DNA of 64,000 nt from assembly GCF_030272615.1 (NCBI RefSeq), contig NC_081412.1, positions 345,151,870 through 345,215,869 of the forward strand, read 5' to 3'. Source of the stretch: Cryptomeria japonica (taxonomy: Eukaryota; Streptophyta; Pinopsida; Cupressales; Cupressaceae). The translations under genes were made by a program, and so were the position numbers. Shown piece by piece: positions 1 to 10,798 of the stretch. The stretch's first letter is position 1; the number at the start of each line of letters is the position of its first letter. Below the pieces are notes generated by a model. It had not been told where the DNA came from and did not search any database. It saw only the letters and a program-made list of their open reading frames with translations.

Positions 1-344
1 TCTCAGTGATAAAATAGAATCATTTATTAAAGATCACGATACAAAGAGAATAATAAGCTGAAGCAAGATGATGATGACATCAACACTATTTTGAAAAGGG
101 TGGCGAGATTGATAAATGGCACGAACAAATTAAATATAGAAAAGACCCCAAAGGTCGCCATTAAAAGCCAAAATTCAGTTCAAATTGTTCATTCCAAGTT
201 GGAGAATTATGAGCACTGAGCTTTGTATCCTAGAGGGATGAGCAAAAATCAAGTGCTACAAATTGCATGTAAGTAATCATTCACTTCCTCAAGTTCCCAC
301 AGTTGCATAAGTATTTCAATTTTTTGTAAAATTCACAAAACAAA
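1..344. other. Family X upstream region, no gene seen
   Basis: AT-rich sequence before the first recognisable family X reading frame. It may be the 5' leader or an upstream coding part of copy A. I see no LTR, primer site or repeat in it. Confidence 0.4.
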
Positions 345-2325
345 ATGCCTAAAAGTAAACTAGAAACCGGGGAAGGGGAAAGCTCTAGAAGGGAAGAGGG
401 TACAGAGAAGAAACATAGGGTAATGAACCCGACTAAAAGACCTATGCAAAAATCACTATTAGATGCATTACTCAGCTCGACAAACACAGGAGCCAAAAAT
501 ACGTTTAAAGATAAAATGGAGGGTTGTAGGGATGCTATAATTCCCATTGCAGGGAGAGATTTGTTCTGATACTTCTACAAGAACAAAGATGATAAGATTC
601 CTGTGTCAAATCCCTAGCCTTATGATGTTGCAAAGTTAGTCATGAGAAATGTTTTTGTGGATATTGTGTTGATTCAACTATTGGTAGAGCATTACCACCT
701 CGTTACTAGAACTGTTAGAATGCCAAGTGGGAACCCTCTGTTGGTGATTTCAAAATTAGCTATTGTCGACTATTTTATGTTGAACAAGCAAGCCCTCAAT
801 GAGGTTGACCCCAAATAATTTGTAATGGATTATAATATGTTGCATAAGACATTCAGGAAGGATGAGCTCCCATCCTATAGGACTAGAGAACATATTTTTC
901 TTTGTGTCAAATATTAGGAGAAGATGTCAGAGCCAGAATGCCCATTTCAATGATGTACAAAGCAATGAGAATATAGAATCCTGAGGTGAACCTTGCGTTT
1001 GATTTTGCTTCTATGATTGAGAAGAAGATACATTAGTAGTTGGTAGAATGGAAGGAGAAGAAGAGTAATGACTTTCACCATTACTCTTTGTTGTGTTACT
1101 TGATCTTTTTCCAAAATAAGAAAGATTTTGCTCAAAGGCTGAAATTAGGAGTAGTGGATGACAATAGAAATAGGCTACGAATATAATTCTGTTGTTACTT
1201 ATGGGACAAGAAATGCAAATCTGTAGACTACAAGGTCTTCTGTGACTCCTTTGTTACCACTATCTTTGGTATTTTTAATCATTTAGTTGAAAGACTGTCA
1301 CCCGACATAAGGAGAGTATTGAGACCCTTAGCTTATGACCGTGAGAAGGGTCATACTCACAATTTTTATGATTGGTTCTAAACATAAGAAAATACTATTA
1401 TTAGGGTCTATGGGTGCCCCCAAACTCCTCATTTGTTACCTATGTTTGTGTCAGATAGACTTTCATTCTTGGAGTTTGTATGGTAGATGTTGTGGTTGGA
1501 AAAGGAACTAATTGCACCAAGGAGAAAAGGGACATTCATGCCTTATCATGTGACATTTTCAAGCTTTTCCATTGGCTCTAATATGTTGGAAAGTTTACAA
1601 AACTACATCAAAACCATTTTTTCACTCAAATATAGTAAGGATAAAATGTGTGATCCTGAGAATCACATTGGTTTGACTATTGTTAAATCAGTTTAACATG
1701 AAGTGTTTATAGAGAAAGATTTGATTAAAAATCAAACATCATATGGAGAAATTGTGCAAAGAATAAAAAAGTGGAATGTGATAATAAAGATAGAAGAAGA
1801 AAAGAGGAAGAGAGATCCGACCTTTCTTGGGCTCTACAATGAAGAGGTTGATGAGTTGAAAAGAAATGAAATATGCTTGGATAATCTTGAAAAGATATAT
1901 GATAAGTTAGAAGGAGGTGGATCTCCACCAAAATAGGCCACTGTTCCACTAAAGAAACCACAAGGGGTTATAATTCATGAAGTGTCAGATGAAGAATCTA
2001 TGAAGGAAGTTTCTCTTCCTCCCCTTCCTACCAATGAGCAACAATTGAATGATCTGGAGCCCCTAGTACCTTATGATGTATTTGGGGGAGAGGGCGATAC
2101 AGATGAAGTTGCTAGTGCTTTAAGGGCCTTGAGAGGAGATGAAATGGACAAATCACAAGTTGATCCTCCCAGATATCATGAGGAAACACATGGATATTAA
2201 GTCTAGGTGACAAAAGAAGCTATGAATACTATTGATGAAAGGGAAGCTATGGCCATGAGGTTCTTGGATGATGGTGAATTCATCAATACTCCAGAGTTTA
2301 AATATTTCCGATTAAAAATAAAAAA
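345..2325 (+). pseudogene. Family X protein, N-terminal and middle part (copy A)
   Basis: A decayed frame. It is open in one phase from 345 to about 917 and then shifts to a second phase from about 917 to 2325. The second phase is broken only by scattered stops, such as those at about 1381, 1694 and 1934. Phrases shared with copy B (near 25990-26230 and 27727-28400) include TPHLLP, a leucine-rich WLEKE segment and GGGSPPK, and the DNA aligns over long stretches. The segment starting with MPISMMY at 938 looks like the globular part; the GGGSPPK region begins an acidic, flexible part. No catalytic motif is visible. Function is unknown; a structural or mobile-domain-like role is only a guess. 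Confidence 0.55.
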
Positions 2326-3342
2326 TGAAGGAGTTTGAGGAGTAGAACCAAATGAATCTCATGGGTGTGGATGAATCCAAGCATGAGGAGATCATAGCTC
2401 AAAATTTCAAGGAAATGAAGTTTGATGAAGTGCATGTTACTCTTGATGAAGCTATAGAGATGGTACTAAAAAGTAACATGCTAATTGTACTAGGATTGAC
2501 TGTAAAGAAAATGTTCTTGCTAGACCAAGTGAGGAAACAAAAAGACCCAATACTAGTTGTAGAGTTTGAATCAGAAGAGGGGGTAAGTAGAATAGGATAT
2601 AACCCCAAATTTGAGATGTTAGGTGCATGGGTGAGTTCCAAGAACACCAATAAGCCAAAGCTTGTAGATTTGGTGCAAGAGGCAAAATAGAGAGCCATTT
2701 TGAAAACTATAAAAGATACCTCTCCATTGGAGGTAGCCACCTTGACCATACACTCAACCATGTTTGCAAGAGATGTTGTGAATCATATGCAACAACAATT
2801 GATTCAGCTTGAACAGGGTCAGATAGAGATGAATGATGAAATCAATACATTGTATGTTGAAGAGGCTATGTGGAAGAAGGCAACAAAAGAATAGGGTAAT
2901 AAAAAAAGCAAGGCCATTGTCTTACATAAAAAACACACCCCCTAAGACAATTAATAACACTGGGAGCAGTAGAGATTGGGAAGATGAGAAGAAAATATAT
3001 GAAAAGGAGATTCGAGATATAAGGGCAACAAATGAAGAAATCTTGCAGAGTGTGCCTAAAAAAATTCTTAATACTTTTGGGGAAATTATGTCACATAGGG
3101 TCAAGCTTATCATTGACAAATTGGAAGATGTGTACAAAGGCTATGAGGCTCTCTTGAATATGATAGAAGTGTTAATTGAAAATAAGCCTAAATTTGGAGA
3201 ATCTATTGAAAATATGACAACTGGCATACATCACTCTAGTCACTTTGTGTAAAGTCACTCAAAGGAATCCCGATGTTTCTCTTGAGATAAAGAAAACTGA
3301 AAGAATGTTGCATAAAATCATTGAGAAACTTAAAAATGTTAC
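2326..3342 (+). pseudogene. Family X protein, C-terminal part (copy A)
   Basis: This continues the same protein in two further phases: 2352-2894, then about 2833-3342. It carries the segment MNLMGVDES (2352), matching MNLIGVDES in copy B at about 28550, then a conserved KKMFLLD motif near 2510, and a charged, probably helical tail. The frame is cut after residues NVT by the Tat LTR at 3343. In copy B the same place reads on through YVTNEEQK, so copy B gives the uninterrupted form. No known domain is recognised. Confidence 0.55.
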
Positions 3343-4753
3343 TGATGCACTGCAAAAAGGATGTTAGGAACACACAAGTCAAACGTTAGTGTTAGTTAGT
3401 GTCAATCATAAACGAAATAAGAAAGAAACTACAATCCTAAGCATGCATATCAAGAGAGATGTAAAACATATTATGGAAAGCATACAAAAAGGGAGAAAAG
3501 ACACAAAACACTCCCAAATGCTTGCCAACATGCTCATAGCTGCCCCTCCCTTGTTCCTCTCCTCTCCAAGTTCCACATGATTGTAGCCCTTAGCTTTTTG
3601 CACTGCTATGGAAGTCTTATGGAGATTTAAGATTATGAAAAATGATTAAAATATGCAAATACAAGATAAATATGCAAAAGCCTAATTAAGCTATATTAAT
3701 TTTATCCAAAATAACAATTTAGATATGATTTGCTCCTAAAATGATCTCTCAATTTTAGTATAGGTTAGATGCATACAAGATTTCTGGATTTGGATATGAA
3801 GGACATGGGCTCTATTTATAGGAAAAATAGAGAAATGGATGGTTGAGATTGAGTAATCTCAACAAGGGTTAGGATTGATGGGTTTATGATCCATGTGAGG
3901 GCTTTCAACCCAATCCTAGGATGACAAATATCAACATGAGATGGATTGAGAGGAGAGGGAAGAAGCATTAAATGCTTGAGATGACATGAAGGTTTAGCTT
4001 GGGAGGTAAGGCTAGGCTTGAGTTGAATGAATAAAGTCATTATCTAATGAATAATGCCTTTATCCAATGGATAAACTCTTGTGCAAGAGTTAGTGGGGAT
4101 AACGATGGTCAAAGCAATGAATGCTTGAAGAGACCCATGAGTTAAATGGAGGTTGAATTAGAGGGAAAGTCTCTAACCATGTGGGTGAGTTGAGTTAACC
4201 ATTAATGGTTATGTAAGAGCCATAAATGGTCATGTAAGAACCATTAATGGTTTGGAAGACTTTAGGGGTTAACTTGCTGGTGACATTAAGCATTAAATGC
4301 CTTTCAAAGACTTTGGAGGCTTTGAGAAGTGACTTCAAGTTGCTTAGGAATGTGACAATAATAAGGAGGGTGATTAGGCTAATTAGGAATGGTTTAGAAG
4401 AATCTAGAATGGGTTTAGGATGCAAGTGGGTTTGGTGGGTGAGGGAAAATAGGATTTTAATTAAAATAAAATAAAATTACTTTATTTCAACAAAATAGGT
4501 GCAACTTGCATTTGTAGGAGAATGCAAGTGGGGGGGGGGGGGGTAGTTTAGGGATTTAAATAAATATTTATTTATTTATTTAAAATAGTAAAGAGGTTAA
4601 ATTAAATAAATATGTTATATTCATATAATTGATTTAGAGTGTGGTTTAATGAATTAATTAAATATTAATTTAATTAATTGTTGACTGATGATTAAATAAT
4701 CAAATAAATACTAAATATTCATTTAATTAAGTGGATATATTTATGTGACTACA
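3343..4753 (-). repeat. 3' LTR of the Tat element
   Basis: About 1.41 kb. Read on the - strand it starts TGTAGTCACA next to a polypurine tract and ends GTGCATCA, giving TG...CA ends. The + strand start TGATGCACTGCAAAAAGG matches TGATGCCTTGCAAAAAGG at 24753, just outside the primer site, which fixes the boundary. It contains a TATA box and a 14-bp G run at 4530-4543. Confidence 0.8.
3811..3820 (-). promoter_or_regulatory. TATA box in Tat LTR
   Basis: On the - strand it reads TATAAATAGA followed by GCCC, a good plant TATA box. It lies about 940 bp from the LTR's own start, so it would place the U3/R border about two thirds into the LTR. Confidence 0.55.
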
Positions 4754-4768
4754 TTTGCCCCTCTTTGA
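4754..4768 (-). other. Polypurine tract of the Tat element
   Basis: The - strand reads CAAAGAGGGGCAAA directly before the LTR start TGTAGTC. This is the expected plus-strand primer position for an element on the - strand. Confidence 0.65.
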
Positions 4769-6929
4769 GATGGTGCGGTTTATCGCGCTGTTTCAAAGAA
4801 AGAAAAATAGATATGAGAAATATGCCCCATAAATGTTAATTTAGTGGGTGGTATCACCTTTGAGAGATGCGTCGAAAAATTTCAAAAAATTGGGTGATCT
4901 CTCGAAAAAGTGAAAGATGTTGGGGGGAGGTAGAATAGAAGAAATTTAAAATAATGGGGAAAGAACGGGAGAAGATGAAGTGACTACAAAGAAATGACAA
5001 GCTAGTGAGTACCCTTAGGTCATGTAGGAGATACGATGCAAATGTAGTGTTTGTGATTTTGATTGATATTGTACAATTGATCAAAATTGGTTGGACAATC
5101 TGGTGAAATCGGTTAAATTGCCCCAGTCGAGTCAAAGCGTGACAATTGATGTCAGTTGTTCGCTTGGATAAGATAAAGTCTGAGTAAGTGAGTCAAAGTG
5201 ACCTGTTGTGACTTAGACAATTGATGTAATTGTCCGATGAAGTCAAGATATTTGAAGCAAAATACTCGTTGAGACTTAGACAATTGATGTAAATATCTAT
5301 TTTGATTGTTTGATTGGTTGATCAATTTATAGTGTTTGTGTTGTAGGTTGGTTGTGATGAATCATAGTAGCCCCATTGAGACTAGGTCATTGTGATAAAT
5401 GCCTGTTGTAGTCTAGGTTTTCCATAATCGATTACCTATTGAGACCCAAAGATACTTGATTGAAAAAGTATCTGTTGATAGTCTAGGTGTGTGTGAGTTG
5501 ATGTACTTGTGTAGACAAAGTAACTTGCTTGGCTTGTAGGATGACTTAGGATGGCAAACACAACCCCTCCTGTTAGAGATGGATGGTGATGAACATGGCT
5601 TGATTGGGTTGATGGGACACGATATAGGGTATGTGATGTTGATGATTGAGATGGGGAGGGTGAGGGGGGATTCAATGTTAGATAGAAGGTATGGAGGACT
5701 TGGGACCCATTCCTGTGGAAGAAGATCGAAAAAAGAGATTACCCATTGTCATGAATATGTATGAATGATATGTAGCAATATGGATGTATGGATGGATGTA
5801 ATGCAGCATAATGCAATATAAACAGATGAGATGAAATGACGATCCATAGATTATTCACAATGATTTATTTTCATCATCGAGCATGGTAGTATTGTTCTTG
5901 GCCAAGGTAGTAGGAACCAAGTTTGAGCATTTCACCTATAAGCAAGCATCACAGACAAGGAAAGTTACCCTCCATTTTGGTTCATGTGCAAATGGTCGAG
6001 GAATACGCTGTAGTCAACAAGACATAGTGATCTATGACTGTATTTTTGCATAGGATCATGTATCTTAGCGAACTTCCCATGTAGACACCATTAGTACATG
6101 CCCCAGAACTTCATTGGAATAATCCATAGACAGTAAACAAAACAATAATTAGGAACCATCCTGGCTACTCTAATCACTTATGGATATCTCAAAGTAGCGT
6201 AGGAACCTGATATGAATAAATAAATAACTAACAAACCGACCAAGTACTTCATAGATTAAACATAATTTTCTTTGTCAAAGAAAATGTTACCATGTCTTGT
6301 CTGTGAGGGAGGATGCATCCTTGCGAAGACAATTATGCGTAGATGTTTTGACTTGGTTGATTGATTTAATAAGTGATCATTGTTTGGGTATCTCAAAATG
6401 TTTGTTTGGTGTCTGTTGTGATGTGTATGCACAAAGAATATTTATGCATTTTTGCAATGTTTTTGATTTTTTGACGTTTTTATGAATGTTTTTGGTATTA
6501 TTTTCAGCCAATTTTGAATGAAGAACTCAATGAATCATAAGTAATGTAGAATCCACTTCCATCATTAGGTTAAGAGCATTGCCCCCAGTTTAGACGTCAC
6601 TATGAAAAGCAGGATGCAGGACATATGAAGTACTAACCTTGATTGCAAATCAATAACAAGCCATGGTTTGAAGGATGGATGAATGGATGTAATGGATGTG
6701 ATCACCACAAGTCTAAAAGACAATGGAGCCATAGCCTTTTATGAATGGTGGCTATTTGCCAGGTTTTTACCATCGCACTTACCTAAGGTGCCACCATAGT
6801 GGTTCTCATCATTTGGATGTATGATCTTTCTTTACTATTTTCTTGATTTTTTTTGTATTTTCTTTAGGACATTTTCTGAATGTTTTTGGTATTTTCTAAT
6901 ATAGTGTGGATCCTGATACTCTGTACAAC
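4769..6929 (-). other. 3' noncoding region of the Tat element
   Basis: About 2.2 kb between the integrase stop and the polypurine tract. I find no coding frame with recognisable content on either strand. Around 5110-5300 the phrase GACAATTGATGT recurs with small changes (tgagacttagacaattgatg at about 5270 is one case), suggesting a short degenerate repeat. Long 3' noncoding stretches are common in Tat elements. Confidence 0.5.
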
Positions 6930-7882
6930 TTATGTATGAAACCATTTGAGGTGCATGCTGTTGATCGGATTGGCTAGCGGTTCCCCATCTGAAGTGGCCA
7001 ACTGATATGCCCCAAACCCAAATACAACAATGATAACATATGGACCCAACTAGTTGGATTCAAACTTGCCTTGATGTTCTCTGTTTGGTTGGTTGTGAGG
7101 ATTTTCTCTGAGAACAAGATCCCCTACCTCAAATGTATGAGGTTTAACCTGATGATTATAGCTTCTGCTCATGCGCTGCTGATAGGCCTTGAGGTGGTTG
7201 TATGCAGCTTGTCACCTTTCATCAAGTAGTTCCAAGTCTTGAAGACGTGAGACTCAGTATGCTTCATCATCTATCAGATTGTGCAAGGAAACCCATAGAG
7301 ATAGTATTTCAACCTATGACTTCTGCTCCATAGACTAGTGAGTAGGGAGTTGCGCCTGTAGGGGTTTGAATGCTAGTGCGATATACCCATAGTGCTGGAT
7401 TTAATTGAATGTGCCAATCACGACCAACATCATTGACCGTCTTCTTGAGGATCTGCAATATGTTCTTGTTTGATGCTATGGCCTGACCATTGACTTGTCG
7501 GTAATAGGGAGTGAAAAAATGGTGTTGGATGTGAAACTTCTCACAAAGCTTAGGAACATCCCAAGTTTTGAAAGGAAGCCCGTTATCTGTGATGATGTAC
7601 ATGGGTACACCATACCGACAGATGATGTAATTAAGGATGAATGAGGTGATCTTCTTTCCGGTGACTTGGGTAAGTGTAATGGCTTCAATCCACTTTATGA
7701 AGTATTCGGTGGCAGTAATGATAAATTTATGGCTATTGGATGAAGATGGATAGATTTTACCCACAAGGTCAAGTCCCCATCGACAAAAAAGCTATGGCGT
7801 TGTGATTGGTTGCAATTCTTGTGCTGGTGCATGTATCAGGTCTCCGTGAACTTGGCACTTCTTGCATTTTCTGACAAAATAG
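6930..7882 (-). pseudogene. Tat integrase, core and C-terminal part
   Basis: Integrase joins element DNA to the host chromosome. The part at 7309-7764 holds the catalytic core: ATEYFIKWIEA, TDNGLPF with the second catalytic Asp, and NGQAIASNK, where the family's catalytic Glu of NGQAEASNK is Ile (codon at 7477-7479, residue 96 of this segment). The C-terminal part (6930-7308, another phase) ends with a FEVGDLVLRE segment and a LGPY motif typical of the gypsy integrase C-terminus, then MHLKWFHT and a stop at 6930. Upstream, RKCKKCQVH at about 7840-7870 is the C-x2-C half of the zinc-binding domain. The gene is cut at 7882 by the inserted element and continues at 15532. It is inactive. Confidence 0.85.
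7878..7882. repeat. 5-bp target duplication, left copy (aatag)
   Basis: AATAG directly before the LTR start TGTTGGCA. The same AATAG follows the right LTR at 15532-15536. This proves a clean insertion into the Tat integrase gene. Confidence 0.93.
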
Positions 7883-9025
7883 TGTTGGCATTTTTTATGT
7901 TTATGATGTGATTGTCATTGATGGACACACACTTGCATTGAGATCTTCTTTATATGTATGAGCCTAAGCTCAACCGGAATATGTTGCAACTGGTATGTTG
8001 TATTATAGTCATTAGACTATTGGTGTTTTGCAGAGTGTGAAGTGACATGTTAACCTCGAGCGGTTCGAGGATCTGAATTGGTACGAAGGATCAAAGCGAC
8101 AGAACACATACTTCCCAGTCTTCATTTTATCAAACCGGCAACCAACATTTTGCTTGAACCAACATTTTGTATGAACCAGTAATACTCTGTGATGAGTTAC
8201 GAACCGACATTTTGTGATGAGTTACCATCCACCGATTGTTTGACAGAGCCGACACTTTAACTGTTCTTTTTGTGTTGTGTTACTAATTATGTCCAGGTTC
8301 ATTGAACCTAGGGAATTGGATTGTAATCCTATTGGACCAACATGAAATCAGATTCCTTTATAAGGACATCATTTCTAGGGTTTTAGGTTGTTGTTGCAAA
8401 GTTAATGTTGTTGCTAGGGTTTAAGATGGTTGAGGAGTTGAAGAGAATATGAATGTGTAGAAGACTGAAGTAATGCTGGAATGCATTAGGAATGAGCTAT
8501 CAAGGATCTAATCTAGCAATCTGTGCTATTAGCTAGATCAATCACTTGTTGATTACTCACATCTTTGACAAGTCTGTAGCCCTTAACTGGGTAGGCCCAA
8601 AAGCCTTTTGTAAATCCTCTAACAAGGTGGTTCACATATGTGGATCTAAAATCCTCTAGCAAGGTAGTCTTTAATCGGACTTATCTCCTAACAGAGATTG
8701 AGATTCCTAACAGGATCTGTTCTGGTAAAGAACATTGTAAGACCTTAACTGGTCTGACCTTAACCGGTCTAGTTCCTATTCTGCAGATAGTTACTTGTGA
8801 GTTCCATCTCACCATGGTTTTTCCCATTTGGGTTTCCACGTCAAAATCTCTTGTGTTATGGTGTTTGTGCTTTTGTGGGTGAATGCATTATTAGCTATTT
8901 GGTTTGCATGTCTGTTAACCAGTTTGTCTGCTAAACTATTTTACCGGTTTACTGTTAGTCTTGCAAAGTGTTTAAGTGCAAAGATTTTTGGCAGACTAAT
9001 TCACCCCCCTCTTATTATTCATCAA
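7883..9025 (+). repeat. 5' LTR of the non-autonomous element
   Basis: 1,143 bp, from TGTTGGCATT to TATTCATCA. It aligns almost throughout with 14401-15531, differing by scattered substitutions and small indels (for example 'ccttaactggtctga' near 8750 is missing in the right copy). A TATAAGG box is at 8357-8365. The imperfect hairpin of the form TGG...TTCCCATTTGGG...CCACG is at 8813-8840. The end has the run of C then TCTTA seen before the LTR end of the copia elements. Confidence 0.93.
8357..8365 (+). promoter_or_regulatory. TATA box in LTR
   Basis: TTTATAAGG in the 5' LTR. The same sequence is kept in the 3' LTR at 14875-14883. It is the best candidate promoter for the element's transcript. 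Confidence 0.5.
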
Positions 9026-9026
9026 T

Positions 9027-9039
9027 TGGTATAAGAACC
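9027..9039 (+). other. Primer binding site (Met-tRNA type, degenerate)
   Basis: TTGGTATAAGAAC starts one base after the LTR end. It matches the copia site TTGGTATCAGAGC (seen intact at 43571-43583) at 11 of 13 positions. Confidence 0.75.
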
Positions 9040-9062
9040 AACCTTTCTATAAGTTTAACCAC

Positions 9063-10352
9063 TTGGAAAGAGATATGGGGAAATACACATTGAGGGAACT
9101 TACTCATCGGCTCACTCAGTCTGAGCAAGCCTATGATGATCTTATGGTCAAATACAAGGCATCTCAAGCAAAAAGGAGAGAACATGCAGAAAAGTTGATG
9201 GAGCTATCTGAAAATAGTTCCTCTGATGAAGCAAACATGGAAGCCCTGATTCAAGAAGTAGAAAAGATGAATGAATCCAATTCCAACCTGAGAAAAGAAT
9301 TGGAAGGACTGACTATATGAATGTGCCAAGAACTTGAGAACCGGAGGAAAGCTGAAGATCTGGTCAAAGACAAAGATCATGAAATCTCCAAGTTGAAACA
9401 AGAGATCAGTACCCTAACTGCTCAACTCCATGCGAGCAAAGTGGAAAAGGAAGACATGCAAGAAGAACTGAACATTGCCATCTCTGAGAATGAAAACCTG
9501 ACGGAAACAAATGCTGCTATTTCCAAAGAACTCTCTGAGTCAAAGGAAATACTTGCTAAGTTCAACAAGAGTACTGTCAAGCTAGAGCAAAAGCTTGAAT
9601 CTGCCAAACCGGAAAAGAATACCAATGAACTTGGTTATTCTAGTCATGAGGAAGCCGAGACCTCTGATACAAATGCTGGAACATCAAAGAAACAACCAAC
9701 TTCAAAGGATAAAGGTAAGAAAAAGTTTAAACTTGTTTGCTTTAACTGTCTTAAAGAAGGACATACTGAAAATGTGTGTAGGAGTAAGGCTTACAACAAT
9801 TTTCCTTATTTCCTAAATGATAAGCCTAGATCCTATAGATTCAATGGTAACTGTTATGCATGCAACAAGTATAGGCATAGAGCATCTGAATGCAGGTAAG
9901 TTATGAACAATATTGGTAGATATCCTCAGAGGACCCAAGGAGTTGGTCTTGAACCTTTTATGAACCTGAATCTCAACCGGTCTAGTGCCTTCAATCATCA
10001 GTCAAGAAGCGGTGGCTATCAAGCGGCAACCGGATGGAGAGAAAATTGTATGGTCTGTCACGGTCATGATCACACTGCTGCAACATGCAAAAGGAAGAAT
10101 GACAACATGAATAGTGGACCTTGGCGAGCACCTGGATTGGTCTGCTATCACTGCAACAAACTGGGTCACATTGCCAGATTCTGTAGATCAAGAAAGAACA
10201 TATCTGATGATATACCGGTCACTCCGGAAGGAAACATTGATGTTGACACTATTCAAGCGGACATGAACAAAACCTGGAAGAAGAAACCAGCGGTGTTACA
10301 AGAGGAACCGGTTTCTGCACCTAGTGTGGAAATCACGGAATCGGCAAACTAA
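9063..10352 (+). pseudogene. Gag-like coiled-coil protein with four CCHC zinc knuckles
   Basis: One frame of about 430 codons, broken by only two stops (9318-9320 and 9897-9899) and no frameshift. The first 200 residues are a heptad-rich, charged coiled coil (LRELTHRLTQSEQAYDDL onward). Then follow four C-x2-C-x4-H-x4-C knuckles: CFNCLKEGHTENVC, CYACNKYRHRASEC, CMVCHGHDHTAATC and CYHCNKLGHIARFC. Zinc knuckles of this type bind nucleic acid and are the hallmark of Gag nucleocapsids. I do not see a copia Gag capsid domain of the kind at 43614, so the N-terminal part is a different design. The frame ends just before an AGGGGGAGC motif at 10370. It probably served as the packaging or RNA-binding protein of the element. 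Confidence 0.75.
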
Positions 10353-10798
10353 GCTTCATAAAAGCTTAGGGGGAGCAAATGGCGAAATGTTTCGAACCCC
10401 CAGTTTACACCGTTAAAAGACCTTAACCGGTATGTGATACCTGTCAATAGGCGGAAGACCGGAAATGGTAAAAGGCAAATTAGGGTTTATGCCCTAATGG
10501 TGGAGCATTAATTGCGGTAGGTGAGGAATATGTTTAAAAGGATTTTTCAAATCATTTCTCACTATCAGTTTTCAAAGCGAAGGAGGTTTTCGAGTGCAGA
10601 GCGACGACAAAGCGATTTGTGTTGTGATTATAAGAATTTAAGAAACCTTGAAGGAAATTCAAATTCAAATTGCAAATGGTTAAGTGAAGAATGCAAAGCG
10701 GTGATTCTGCAACCGATGGAGTGCGAGGTGGAGAAGAATCTGAAAGCCCTAAATTCACGTTTTTCGAAAGGTATTTTTCAAGTTTTTCAGTTTCTATC
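10353..10798 (+). other. Spacer between the two frames
   Basis: About 450 bp with no recognisable product. It begins with AAGCTTAGGGGGAGC (10363-10377), a polypurine motif like those near the 3' end of the element. The frame of the next protein extends upstream to a Met at 10691, so part of this spacer could be coding. Confidence 0.45.

Larger units (their letters stand above)
1..3342 (+). mobile_element. Family X retroelement, copy A, left part
   Basis: This is the left part of an unclassified retroelement. The same coding sequence recurs, diverged, at about 25895-30725 (copy B), which shows it is a repeat family. Its right part lies at about 24836-25860, beyond the Tat element that begins at 3343. 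The left end lies outside the window. No reverse transcriptase, integrase or protease motif is visible in either copy, so the class cannot be set from the sequence. The protein style resembles the large plant mobile-domain-like ORFs carried by some non-autonomous plant LTR elements, but that is recalled family knowledge and not tested here. Confidence 0.7.

Noticed and set aside
8640-9034. Open frames with hydrophobic segments in the LTR, repeated at 15333-15536
   Set aside because: They lie within the LTR pair, start at different places in the two copies, and show no protein family features.
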